Shown piece after piece: positions 45,995 through 53,908 of a DNA stretch of 53,908 bases. Position 1 is the first letter of the stretch. Every line of letters starts with the position of its first letter. Location: assembly GCA_031549925.1 (NCBI GenBank), contig JAVBPA010000044.1, forward strand, positions 1-53,908. The letters run 5' to 3'. The DNA comes from JAVBPA01 sp031549925 (GTDB lineage Bacteria > Bacillota > Clostridia > Oscillospirales > CAG-272). The notes below the pieces were generated by a model, which was not told the origin of the DNA, did not search any database, and saw nothing but the letters and a program-made list of their open reading frames with translations. Position numbers and translations under genes: made by a program.

Positions 45995-47128
45995 TTACAG
46001 ACGATATTCAACTTGATTTATATATTTATGATAAAAATCGATATATGTGTTATTATCAATTGCTTCTCTGATTTTTAACATAAAATCGTTGTAAAAATAC
46101 AAATTATGGAGGACACACAATCTTCCTCCGAGTTGTTCGCCTGATTTGAACAAATGCCTTAAATATGCTCTTGTATAATGTCTGCAAGCCGGGCAATTAC
46201 AATTTTCATCTATAGGTGAAGTATCGTACAAAAATTTTTCATTTAACAGATTAATTCTTCCGTTCCATGTAAAAATATTACCGTGACGTCCGTTTCTGCT
46301 TGGCATAACGCAATCAAAGAAATCAACGCCCATATTTACAGATTCTAAAATATTCTGCGGAGTACCGACTCCCATTAAATATCTGGGTTTATTTTTAGGC
46401 ATAAAAGGTTCAACCGCCGATATTATACGATACATATCTTCGTGTTTTTCACCGACTGCCAATCCTCCTATAGCATAACCGTCAAGATCAAGCCCGGCAA
46501 TTTCACACATATGATTTATCCGCAGATCTTCGTATGTGCTTCCCTGATTTATTCCGAAAAGCAATTGATTTTTGTTAATTGTATTTTCAATTGAATTTAA
46601 TCTTTCATGTTCCGTTTTACACCTTACAAGCCAACGGTAAGTTCTGTCGCATGATAGGGAAGTGTATTTGTATTCCGCAGGATTTTCGATACATTCGTCA
46701 AAAGCCATAGCTATAGTTGAAGCAAGATTTGATTGTATACGCATACTTTCTTCCGGACCCATAAATATTTTTTTACCGTCAACATGCGAAGAAAAATATA
46801 CGCCTTCTTCTTTTATTCGGCGAAGCTTTGCAAGAGAAAATACTTGAAATCCTCCGCTGTCGGTCAAAGTGGGTCTGCCCCAATTAAAAAATTTATTTAA
46901 TCCGCCTAATTTATAAATTAATTCATCTCCGGGTCTGATATGAAGATGATAGGTATTTGAAAGTTCGACCTGACATCCGATATCGCGCAAATCCATAGTA
47001 GAAACAGCGCCTTTTATAGCGGCGCTTGTTCCTACATTCATAAATACCGGAGTTTCAATAATTCCGTCTACAGTTTCAAGTGTTCCTCTTCTGGTTCTGC
47101 CGATTGTTTTAATTAATGTAAACGCCAT
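45995..47128 (-). CDS. tgt: tRNA-guanine transglycosylase
   Basis: Tgt swaps G34 of tRNAs with GUN anticodons (Tyr, His, Asn, Asp) for preQ1 on the way to queuosine. The 377-residue TIM barrel has TLTDSGGFQVFSL (D90), AFDECI (D144, C146), GGLAVGE (V225), nucleophile D272 in DFFDCVMPSRNGRHG, and zinc ligands C310, C312, C315, H341. V225 and C146 match preQ1-type bacterial enzymes, not the Gly-containing queuine type. The tRNA-contact segment reads PSRNGRHG rather than the common PTRNARNG. The stop/start TAATG couples it to the GNAT gene, so it is under the T-box leader at 49142-49455. Confidence 0.95.
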   Translation of the reverse strand: MAFTLIKTIGRTRRGTLETVDGIIETPVFMNVGTSAAIKGAVSTMDLRDIGCQVELSNTYHLHIRPGDELIYKLGGLNKFFNWGRPTLTDSGGFQVFSLAKLRRIKEEGVYFSSHVDGKKIFMGPEESMRIQSNLASTIAMAFDECIENPAEYKYTSLSCDRTYRWLVRCKTEHERLNSIENTINKNQLLFGINQGSTYEDLRINHMCEIAGLDLDGYAIGGLAVGEKHEDMYRIISAVEPFMPKNKPRYLMGVGTPQNILESVNMGVDFFDCVMPSRNGRHGNIFTWNGRINLLNEKFLYDTSPIDENCNCPACRHYTRAYLRHLFKSGEQLGGRLCVLHNLYFYNDFMLKIREAIDNNTYIDFYHKYINQVEYRL

Positions 47129-47604
47129 TAAATTTTAATCTCCATTACATAGCTTTTAGTGTTCATTCCGATGTTTTCGTAAAATTTTTGAGCAGTTTTA
47201 TTAAATCCGCTGATTTGCAATTCAATACTTTCCGCATTGTTTTCCTTTGACGCTTCTGCTACCGCTTCATATAACATTTTTCCGATTCCCATTCGGCGGT
47301 ATTCTTCTTTTACGTAAATAGCTTCTATATATGCAATTTTACGTTTTAAACACAATGGATTTTGCGGAATTTTATATATCGCTAAGCAAACACCGACTAT
47401 ATCATCGTTTTTTACGGCTAAAAAAGAGGGAGAAGTTTCTTTTTCGAATGGAATAAGAGATTCGATATCGAAAGGTTTATTTAAATCGATATAAATATCA
47501 GGTCTTTCATTTTGATGAATTGAATGTAGTTTTTGCATAATATGAGATATTTCATTCAAATCATTAGTATTTATTTTTCTGATTGTAATATTATTTTTAT
47601 TCAT
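47128..47604 (-). CDS. GNAT family N-acetyltransferase
   Basis: A 158-residue acetyl-CoA-dependent N-acetyltransferase. The GNAT core is visible: YIEAIYVKEEYRRMGIGKML with the RxxGxG acetyl-CoA loop near residue 105, and ESIELQISGFNKTAQKFYENIGM at the end. It overlaps both neighbours by one base (TAATG on each side), so it is coupled to the symporter and tgt. An amine, amino acid or modified base imported by the symporter could be its substrate; this is inferred only from position. Confidence 0.82.
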   Translation of the reverse strand: MNKNNITIRKINTNDLNEISHIMQKLHSIHQNERPDIYIDLNKPFDIESLIPFEKETSPSFLAVKNDDIVGVCLAIYKIPQNPLCLKRKIAYIEAIYVKEEYRRMGIGKMLYEAVAEASKENNAESIELQISGFNKTAQKFYENIGMNTKSYVMEIKI

Positions 47605-49115
47605 TATTTTACAATTTCGCTGTCGAGAGCGTCTTTTAATTTTACTTTAACCGTTTCGTCGTAACATTCAAAAACTTCGTCAATTTTATTTTTATTCATT
47701 TTAGGGGTTAGCAAGCTGACAACCGGTATAATTATCAAAGATATAATCATTGAAAACGCTCCGGCTATCGAAGGAGTTTGTATTTTTAAGAAAAAGTTTG
47801 CGGCGTTAATTGATACTCCGGCTAAAATCGTTATATAAACCGATAGCTTTGTGGTTTTTTTCCAATATAAACCGTATATAAACGGACCTAAAAACGATCC
47901 GGCAAGAGTTCCCCACGAAAGACCCATTAGGGATGTTATCAAAGTATTGGGATTTAATGCTATAATTATGGAAATTACTATAAAAACAACACACATTAAA
48001 CGAATTGACAACAATTCTGCGGATGATTTAATTTTTTTATAAAATGATTTAATAAAATCCGAAATAAAGGTTGTAGAAGATGATATAACAAGAGAAGCCA
48101 GGGTAGATATTGAAGCTGATAAAACAACGATTAATACTATTCCTATAGCCGCGTCAGGCAGAGATTTTGCAAGCATATCCGGAACTACTTCATCATACAC
48201 GATTTTTTCTGCCGAATAAAATAATTTTCCGAAAGCTCCGATAAAATACGATCCCCCCGCTATAATAACAGCAAATATTGTAGATATGAACATACCTTTT
48301 TTTATCGCTTTTTCATCGCGGATTGCATAAAATTTATGCAGCATTTGAGGTAATCCCCAAGTTCCGAGACTTGTTAAAATAACAACAGAGAGTAAATTTA
48401 GGGGATCAGGTCCGAATATTGAAACAAACGCACCGTTTAATTGAGGAGCTTTTTCGCTGGGTATAACGGATAATCTTGAAACAGCTACTGTAAATCCGCC
48501 TTGCTTATCAAGAACAAAATAAATAACCAACAATATACCGGCTATCATTATAATACCTTGTATAAAATTGTTAACCGCAGTACCCATATATCCGCCCGCA
48601 ACAACAAATATAGCAGTTAAAACACCTATACCGATAATACACCACATAAAATCGATACCGAACGCTAAAGAAAATAATTTTGAAAGTCCTTTATAAACCG
48701 AAGCTGTGTACGGTACTAAAAATATAAATATTATTACAGAAGATATTATTTTTAAAGGTTTACTGTCGTATCTTTTTGAAAAATATTCAGGCATAGTCGC
48801 AGCTGATAAATGTTTTGTCATTATTCTGGTTCTGCGCCCTAAAACCATCCAAGCAAACAACGAACCTATTAAAGCGTTACCTAAGCCGATCCATATAGTT
48901 GATAAACCGTGTTCCCATCCGAATTGACCGGAATAGCCGATAAATATTGTAGCCGAAAAATACGTTGTACCGTAAGCGAAAGCTGAAAGCCAAGGACCGA
49001 CATTACGTCCTCCGAGTGAAAAATCATCGGTTGATTTAACACTTTTTTTGTAAATAAATCCGATAGTAATCGATATTGCAAAAAAAACAACGATTAACAA
49101 TACTTTTAATAACAT
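47604..49115 (-). CDS. sodium:solute symporter family transporter
   Basis: A 503-residue SSS family permease (PutP/PanF-like). About 13 membrane segments are visible; family signature segments are STDDFSLGGRNVGPWLSAFA near residue 30, TTYFSATIFIGYSGQFGW, GGYMGTAVNNFIQGIIM and an ATPase-free VLSASISTLASLVISSS region. The start follows GAGGT. It is the first gene of a three-gene coupled operon and is controlled by a T-box leader with a UAC specifier, so tyrosine (or a compound made from it) is the best guess for the substrate. Acidic C-terminal tail of about 40 residues. Confidence 0.85.
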   Translation of the reverse strand: MLLKVLLIVVFFAISITIGFIYKKSVKSTDDFSLGGRNVGPWLSAFAYGTTYFSATIFIGYSGQFGWEHGLSTIWIGLGNALIGSLFAWMVLGRRTRIMTKHLSAATMPEYFSKRYDSKPLKIISSVIIFIFLVPYTASVYKGLSKLFSLAFGIDFMWCIIGIGVLTAIFVVAGGYMGTAVNNFIQGIIMIAGILLVIYFVLDKQGGFTVAVSRLSVIPSEKAPQLNGAFVSIFGPDPLNLLSVVILTSLGTWGLPQMLHKFYAIRDEKAIKKGMFISTIFAVIIAGGSYFIGAFGKLFYSAEKIVYDEVVPDMLAKSLPDAAIGIVLIVVLSASISTLASLVISSSTTFISDFIKSFYKKIKSSAELLSIRLMCVVFIVISIIIALNPNTLITSLMGLSWGTLAGSFLGPFIYGLYWKKTTKLSVYITILAGVSINAANFFLKIQTPSIAGAFSMIISLIIIPVVSLLTPKMNKNKIDEVFECYDETVKVKLKDALDSEIVK

Positions 49116-49141
49116 AAAGATACCTCAATAAAATAAAAAAT

Positions 49142-49168
49142 CCCTCGTGTAAATATTATACACGAGGG
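49142..49168 (-). terminator. T-box regulated terminator
   Basis: CCCTCGTGT pairs with ACACGAGGG; on the minus strand it is followed by ATTTTTTATTTTATT before the symporter ribosome site. It competes with the antiterminator formed with the T-box sequence. Confidence 0.88.
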
Positions 49169-49455
49169 CGATATATGTCATACAAAGACAATCGCGGTAC
49201 CACCTCAATTTATCCGAATCAAAACGATCCGAACCTTTACAAAATACGGACTTAATACATAAAGGATCCATTTATATATAAAATCGATATTTCAGGCATT
49301 TATAACGGCTGCCGCACCGTCGCTTCCTACTATCATCTCTTTGATTTCAGGGCGAAGCTCTTGAGATGTATCCGTATTACTATTAAATCCGCGCCTCTCA
49401 CCATCCGGCTGCTCTCTGTGGATAATATGAAATACGTTAAACAACTTCACTTAAA
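49142..49455 (-). promoter_or_regulatory. T-box tRNA-sensing leader, tyrosine-type specifier
   Basis: Read on the minus strand. Stem I has the AGAGAG motif (49412-49417) and GGATGGTGAGAGG distal region; GAAG near 49445-49448 pairs with CTTC near 49354-49357. The specifier position reads UAC (49368-49370), the tyrosine codon, placed before ATCTCAAGAGC as in other T-boxes. The ACGG...CCGT stem III follows, then the T-box sequence GGTGGTACCGCG (49193-49204) and a terminator hairpin CCCTCGTGT...ACACGAGGG (49142-49168) with a following T-run. Uncharged tRNA-Tyr should favour the antiterminator and switch on the symporter-GNAT-tgt genes. Confidence 0.9.
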
Positions 49456-49552
49456 GAACGGAATTTAAATTTAATATAAAAATTTAAAGAGATAAACCGC
49501 ACCCATGAAAATTGTTTATTCCCAGTCATTGCTTATATGATTATGCCATGTC

Positions 49553-49581
49553 AGCATATCACATCATTTACATTTTGTCAA
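49553..49581 (-). promoter_or_regulatory. Sigma-A promoter of the T-box operon
   Basis: On the minus strand TTGACA (49576-49581), 17-base spacer, TATGCT (49553-49558). The leader would be about 430 bases long. Confidence 0.7.
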
Positions 49582-49668
49582 TAGTCTATTTAAAAATATT
49601 TTTATATTTTTGCTTTTTTTGAATAATATTTATATAAATAAACAAAATAACAAAATAACTATTAACGC

Positions 49669-49696
49669 TTGACATTAAAATTATTTCAGGTATAAT
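49669..49696 (+). promoter_or_regulatory. Sigma-A promoter of the DUF1846 gene
   Basis: TTGACA (49669-49674), 16-base spacer, TATAAT (49691-49696), followed by about 50 bases to the ATG. Diverges from the T-box promoter. Confidence 0.75.
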
Positions 49697-49746
49697 TATT
49701 TAGTTGTTATAAATTATTGTTTTAAATAATTTTGGAGTATGGTTTA

Positions 49747-51237
49747 ATGACTGGTAAAATAGGTTTTGATAATAATAAATACATAAAAATGCAATCCGAA
49801 CACATAACAAAACGTATAATGCAATTCGGAGGCAAGCTTTATCTCGAATTCGGCGGAAAACTTTTTGATGATTATCACGCTTCAAGAGTATTGCCCGGAT
49901 TTGAACCTGACAGTAAAATAAAAATGCTTCATTCATTTTCATCCGATGTTGAAATTGTAATTGTTGTAAACGCGGTTGATATTGAAAAAAACAGAATGAG
50001 AAACGATATTGGGATAACATATGATACCGAAGTTTTACGTTCGATAGATTCTTTTAAAAGCATGAATCTCTATGTGGGAAGTGTGGTTGTATCTCAATTC
50101 AGAGGACAGGCTTCGGCTGTATCGTTCATAGAAAAATTAAAAAAATCAAATATAAAAGTATTTCTGCATTATCCGATTGAAGGATACCCGTTTAGTATTC
50201 AGCATATTGTAAGCGAAGAAGGCTTCGGTAAAAACGATTATATTGAAACCTCACGGCCTTTGGTTGTTATAACCGCTCCGGGACCGGGAAGCGGGAAAAT
50301 GGCAACTTGCCTTTCACAATTGTATCATGAAAATCAAAGAGGAATTAAAGCCGGTTACGCGAAATTTGAAACATTTCCGATTTGGAATCTTCAGCTGAAG
50401 CATCCTGTAAATTTAGCTTATGAAGCGGCTACTGCTGATTTAAATGACGTCAATATGATAGATCCATACCATTTTGAAACATATTCCGTTTCTGCCGTAA
50501 ATTATAACAGAGATGTTGAAGTTTTTCCTGTTTTGAATGCTATTTTCAAAAAAATATTTGGAACAAGCACATATAATTCTCCTACAGATATGGGAGTCAA
50601 TATGGCGGGATATTGCATATCTGACGATGAAGTAGTAAAAGAAGCCGCATGCGATGAAATTATAAGAAGATATTTTAATACATTGTGTGAAAATAGACGC
50701 GGAAGATTAAATGAAAGCGCTGTAGAAAAATTGGAATTATTAATGAATCAAGCCGGACTAAGCGCTGATAAAAGAGCTGTTGTGAAAGCTGCCTTAGAAA
50801 AATCTGAAAGCATGGATTTTAAACCGGCTGTAGCTATAGAATTACCTGACGGAAACATAGTAACGGGTAAAACTTCGGATTTATTGGGTCCGGCTTCCGC
50901 GGCATTATTAAACGCGGTTAAAAAATTAGCTGAAATTGAGAAATCAATTCATTTAATAAATCCGGAAACAATTGAACCCATACAAAGATTGAAAATTAAT
51001 ATTTTAGGAAACCGAAATCCGCGTATTCATTCAGACGAAGCATTAATAGCGTTGTCCATAAGCGCGGCAAACAGCAAAATAGCAGATTGTGCTTTTAATC
51101 AATTAAATAAATTACGAGGTTGTGAAGCTCATTCAACTTCGATGCTTGCGCAAGTTGATGAAGATGTTTACAGAAAACTCGGAATAAATCTTACATGCGA
51201 ACCGATTTACGGAAATAACAAATTATTTCAAAAATAA
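49747..51237 (+). CDS. DUF1846 domain-containing protein
   Basis: A roughly 496-residue soluble protein matching the conserved DUF1846 family of Firmicutes, function unknown. The start is the ATG at 49747 with GGAG nine bases before it. Family hallmarks: GFDNNKYIKMQSEHITKRI, KLYLEFGGKLFDDYHASRVL, a P-loop-like VVITAPGPGSGKMATCLSQLYHE, YAKFETFPIWNLQLKHPVN and the Asp-rich CGR-free C-terminal region (IHSDEALIALSISAANS). The P-loop-like GPGSGKM suggests nucleotide binding. A 13-base gap leads to the MATE pump, so both are one transcript. Confidence 0.85.
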   Translation: MTGKIGFDNNKYIKMQSEHITKRIMQFGGKLYLEFGGKLFDDYHASRVLPGFEPDSKIKMLHSFSSDVEIVIVVNAVDIEKNRMRNDIGITYDTEVLRSIDSFKSMNLYVGSVVVSQFRGQASAVSFIEKLKKSNIKVFLHYPIEGYPFSIQHIVSEEGFGKNDYIETSRPLVVITAPGPGSGKMATCLSQLYHENQRGIKAGYAKFETFPIWNLQLKHPVNLAYEAATADLNDVNMIDPYHFETYSVSAVNYNRDVEVFPVLNAIFKKIFGTSTYNSPTDMGVNMAGYCISDDEVVKEAACDEIIRRYFNTLCENRRGRLNESAVEKLELLMNQAGLSADKRAVVKAALEKSESMDFKPAVAIELPDGNIVTGKTSDLLGPASAALLNAVKKLAEIEKSIHLINPETIEPIQRLKINILGNRNPRIHSDEALIALSISAANSKIADCAFNQLNKLRGCEAHSTSMLAQVDEDVYRKLGINLTCEPIYGNNKLFQK

Positions 51238-51250
51238 AGTGAAAAAATAA

Positions 51251-52603
51251 ATGAATAAAAATCACGAAATAAATCTTTCAAAGGGAAGCGTTTTAGGTCA
51301 GTTAATAAAATTTTCGCTTCCTTTATTAATTTCTAATATCATACAGTCGTTGTATAATGTAGCCGATATGATAATAGTCGGACAATTTTGCGGAACTGTA
51401 TCAATGTCAGGAGTTAATATAGGGGGACAGGTAACATTTTTAATAACAAATTTAGTAATAGGTCTAGGTGCGGGTGCGACTGTATTGATCGGACAGTATA
51501 TAGGAAGCGGAGATAAAGATAAACTGGAAGATACTATTTCTACATTATTTACGGCATTAATTGTGATTGCCGTTATTATGACGGCTTTTATGCTGATATT
51601 CCGGGGTCAAATATTAAAAGTAATATTAACACCGGCAGAGTCGTATAAAGAAGCTAGTAATTATTTATTTATCACTTCTTTAGGTACTATATTTATTTTT
51701 GGTTATAACATATTTTCTTCTGTTATGAGGGGAATGGGGGACAGCCGACGTCCTTTATATTTTATAGGAATAGCTTGCGGAGTAAATATTATACTCGATT
51801 TGGTTTTTGTAGGTTTATTCGGAATGAAAGCATCGGGAGCTGCTATTGCAACTATTTTATCGCAGGCAATATCCATGATACTCTGTATACTTTATTTTGT
51901 GAAAACAGATTTTGTTTTTAAATTTAATTTAAAATCTTTCAAAATAAAGAAAAAAGCTTTGGGATTACTATTAAAAATCGGCGGACCGATGTCGGTACAA
52001 AATACTGTTGTAAGCTTTTCATTTTTATTTATGACTGCGATTGTAAATACACTGGGACATATAGAATCGGCGGCCGTAGGAGCGGTAGGGAAGATTAACA
52101 GTTTTGCAATTCTTCCGGCAATAGCAATGTCTGCTTCAATTTCCGCAATATGTTCGCATAATATAGGAGCCCGCGAATATAAAAGAGCTGTAAAAACGAT
52201 GGTTATCGGAGCAATTTTTTCTATAAGCATTACATTGTTCATATTCATTTTAGTTTCGATTTTTCCTGCTCAAATTATTTCTGTGTTTGATAATGATCCG
52301 GATTTAATAATTTCCGGTAAAGAATACATGAAAACTTTTAAATTTGATTATTTATTTGTTCCATTTATTTTTTCATTGAACGGACTATTTATAGGATCAG
52401 GACATACTACTTTTTCATTAATAAACGGTATGCTTTCATCAATTTTAATAAGAGTTCCCGTGGCTTTTATATTCGGAATAACATTAAATTTCGGATTAAC
52501 AGGTGTCGGACTAGCAGCTCCGGTTGCTTCCTTGATTTCATCTGTTATAGGAATTGTTTATTTTTTCATGGGAAGATGGAAAAAATCCACAATAATAAAA
52601 TAA
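51251..52603 (+). CDS. MATE family efflux transporter (second)
   Basis: A 450-residue polytopic transporter of the MATE family, DinF/NorM-like, exporting drugs or metabolites by cation antiport. About 12 membrane segments in two halves are visible. Typical stretches are LIKFSLPLLISNIIQSLYNVADMIIVG, GLGAGATVLIGQYIG, SVMRGMGDSRRP and INSFAILPAIAMSASISAI. It is only distantly similar to the MATE protein at 1567-2958. It follows the DUF1846 gene by 13 bases and shares its promoter. The substrate is unknown. Confidence 0.88.
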   Translation: MNKNHEINLSKGSVLGQLIKFSLPLLISNIIQSLYNVADMIIVGQFCGTVSMSGVNIGGQVTFLITNLVIGLGAGATVLIGQYIGSGDKDKLEDTISTLFTALIVIAVIMTAFMLIFRGQILKVILTPAESYKEASNYLFITSLGTIFIFGYNIFSSVMRGMGDSRRPLYFIGIACGVNIILDLVFVGLFGMKASGAAIATILSQAISMILCILYFVKTDFVFKFNLKSFKIKKKALGLLLKIGGPMSVQNTVVSFSFLFMTAIVNTLGHIESAAVGAVGKINSFAILPAIAMSASISAICSHNIGAREYKRAVKTMVIGAIFSISITLFIFILVSIFPAQIISVFDNDPDLIISGKEYMKTFKFDYLFVPFIFSLNGLFIGSGHTTFSLINGMLSSILIRVPVAFIFGITLNFGLTGVGLAAPVASLISSVIGIVYFFMGRWKKSTIIK

Positions 52604-52639
52604 AAAACATTTAATATATAATAAAAATAAAAAAATATA

Positions 52640-52668
52640 TTGACAAATCAGAATAATTATGATATCAT
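52640..52668 (+). promoter_or_regulatory. Sigma-A promoter of tRNA-Gly
   Basis: Perfect TTGACA (52640-52645), 17-base spacer, TATCAT (52663-52668). About 65 leader bases precede the tRNA. Confidence 0.75.
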
Positions 52669-52738
52669 ATCCGAGCGGTGTACGAAAGATAGTTACATTT
52701 AAAAACTTTCGATTTAGCATAGTCGTTCTGATCAGTAT

Positions 52739-52812
<74 letters not shown>

Positions 52813-52831
52813 AGCTAAAAATACATAAGAA

Positions 52832-52878
52832 ACCCTGAAAATCAGTTGTTTTTACTGGTTTTCAGGGTCATTTTATTT
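52832..52878 (+). terminator. terminator after tRNA-Gly
   Basis: ACCCTGAAAA (52832-52841) pairs with TTTTCAGGGT (52859-52868), followed by CATTTTATTT. Confidence 0.75.
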
Positions 52879-53085
52879 GAAAAGGGGTGCATCGCCCATG
52901 TCATATTAAAGGGAAGTATAGGGGATTTTATACGCTTTTGTATCGTTTTATACGATTCAAAGTGGGGAGTAAGATATATGTTTTAAATTTTATTATTCAT
53001 CAAAATATCGAATATTATATTTTTATAAATTTCAAAAAATACATATTTGATAAAATTTTACAAATGAAATTAAAGGAAAAAAACA

Positions 53086-53253
53086 ATGGAAAATAATATA
53101 TTCAAATACAGAAAAGATATAATAAAAGAATTACTTGATTATGTAGAGAATCAGGAAAATAAATCTCTTGAAGAAATTGACAAGTCACATATTACGTTTA
53201 AAATTGAGAAGGATAAAAAAATGCGATGGTTGAAGGCACACGAATGTCATTAG
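53086..53253 (+). CDS. small charged hypothetical protein
   Basis: A 55-residue ORF (MENNIFKYRKDIIKELLDY ...) too short for routine calling. It has AAAGGA eight bases before the ATG. It is rich in Lys and Glu and predicted helical. Its last codons overlap the next ORF in another frame, which raises the possibility that both are pieces of one ancestral gene broken by a frameshift near 53245. I do not recognise the family. Confidence 0.4.
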   Translation: MENNIFKYRKDIIKELLDYVENQENKSLEEIDKSHITFKIEKDKKMRWLKAHECH

Positions 53254-53435
53254 TGCATTTCGCTCTTGATATTTTAACAGTTGCATTCGGGAAATTTAAT
53301 CATTGCCACTTGGATATGGATTCACCGCTTTTCGACGAATATAACGGAACATTTATCGTTTCGCTTTTGTTTGACGAATTAAATAAAAGCAACGATTTAA
53401 ATATTGCAAATTGTAATAATAGTAATGATATATAA
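53244..53435 (+). pseudogene. possible 3' part of a broken gene
   Basis: A 63-residue frame (MSLVHFALDILTVAFGKFNH ...) overlapping the 3' end of the 53086 ORF in a different reading frame, with no ribosome site. An ATG at 53226 would add six residues. It reads like a continuous globular protein fragment (DSPLFDEYNGTFIVSLLFDE), so it may be the second half of one gene split by a single-base change, but it could also be an independent small protein. Confidence 0.35.
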
Positions 53436-53540
53436 TAGCATGAAATTGCAATCATCAAAATATTCGGATAATTACGGATTAATTATTTGCTGTAATGATT
53501 TTACCGTAAAATCATAACTTTTATAATAGGAAACATTACA

Positions 53541-53718
53541 ATGAATAAAATATTTTCAGAAATGTTTTCGCACCCTCCTGACGAAATAATCAAAGGTGAT
53601 TTTTATTATAATTGCCGAAATTATAAAATGGGATTTTCCCGATGATGTTGAATTTCCCGGTATGTATTTTTATAATATCGATACTTTTTTTATTTTACAA
53701 AAACCGCTCAGTGTTTAA
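53541..53718 (+). pseudogene. broken small gene (frameshift)
   Basis: An ATG with AGGA upstream opens a 34-codon frame (MNKIFSEMFSHPPDEIIKGD ...) ending at 53645. A second frame carries on with WDFPDDVEFPGMYFYNIDTF and stops at 53718. The second part reads as protein-like sequence without its own start, so a single-base frameshift between about 53595 and 53635 is likely. The repeat element at 53721 begins right after the stop. The family is not recognised. Confidence 0.4.
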
Positions 53719-53720
53719 AC

Positions 53721-53800
53721 AAAGTACAAAGTACGGAATTACGGTCGCTTTTTTTTCGTAAAAAAGCTCCGCAAAAAAACTTTATTTGAAAGTTTTACGG
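53721..53800 (-). repeat. second copy of the dispersed repeat core
   Basis: Inverted relative to the copy at about 11646-11726. GTACGGAATTACGGTCGC (53731-53748) is the exact reverse complement of 11698-11715, and GCTCCGCAAAAAA (53766-53778) of 11670-11682. Between them a GC-T6-CG-rich/A6-GC hairpin is kept. The flanking palindromic units of the first copy are not present here. Confidence 0.75.
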
Positions 53801-53908
53801 TTTTTTGATTATGCTTTTTTCAAAAACAAATACTCATCATAACCTTTTTTCAAGGGGAATATTTCTTTTTTGTCAGGGAATATTAAATTTAAGAGTATCT
53901 ATATATTT

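Noticed and set aside
45995..47128. Tgt as a queuine-specific salvage enzyme
   Set aside because: Residues Val225 and Cys146 match preQ1-type bacterial enzymes, not the Gly/Val found in queuine-type ones.

Overview
The window looks like an AT-rich, endospore-forming Clostridia-type Firmicute chromosome. Evidence: a full-length Spo0A, a T-box tRNA-sensing leader, strong GGAGG-type ribosome sites, sigma-A promoters with near-consensus boxes, and an rpsO-pnp pair. Many catabolic sugar enzymes suggest a gut or rumen carbohydrate user, but the species cannot be named from sequence alone. Base composition and similarity to known families were judged by eye; no search was run.

Layout. 1-1566: intact IS30-type insertion sequence with perfect 28-bp inverted repeats, ending against the stop codon of a MATE efflux gene (1567-2958, minus). 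3077-7947 (plus): ceramidase-superfamily hydrolase, an unrecognised 517-residue protein, and phosphoglycerate mutase. 7996-9633 (minus): DUF4153-like membrane protein. 9763-10743 (plus): uroporphyrinogen-decarboxylase-like protein. 10738-17960 (minus): SpoU-type RNA methyltransferase, a 165-bp repeat element, a solute-binding lipoprotein, an MBOAT O-acyltransferase, and a uronate isomerase gene between two sugar-isomerase-fold genes. 18113-20613 (plus): PHP phosphatase, Lrp-type regulator and coupled aminotransferase. 20717-33267 (minus): sugar isomerase, pnp, rpsO, DeoR regulator, class III aminotransferase, a very cysteine-rich protein, metY, glnS, gltX and a metallo-beta-lactamase-fold hydrolase. 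33540-36913 (plus): anchored secreted protein, a transglutaminase-like protein lacking its catalytic cysteine, and homoserine dehydrogenase. 36910-39313 (minus): alanine:sodium symporter and spo0A. 39836-43119 (plus): CofE-like ligase and GH42 galactosidase. 43238-49115 (minus): ppdK, then tgt, a GNAT acetyltransferase and a sodium:solute symporter under a T-box leader. 49747-52812 (plus): DUF1846 protein, second MATE pump, tRNA-Gly. 52813-53908: degraded or tiny ORFs and a second copy of the repeat element.

How the genes fit together. Several blocks serve carbohydrate use (uronate isomerase cluster, GH42, solute-binding protein) feeding central metabolism (phosphoglycerate mutase, pyruvate phosphate dikinase). 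Others serve amino-acid and tRNA supply (homoserine dehydrogenase, MetY, GlnS, GltX, transporters). The most interesting unit is 45995-49581: a consensus promoter, a T-box leader whose specifier reads UAC (tyrosine), and three translationally coupled genes, the last encoding the enzyme that modifies the wobble base of tRNA-Tyr. Other points of interest are the Cys-to-Ser transglutaminase-like protein without an obvious start codon, a structured rpsO leader with a processing-type hairpin before pnp, and a dispersed palindromic repeat.
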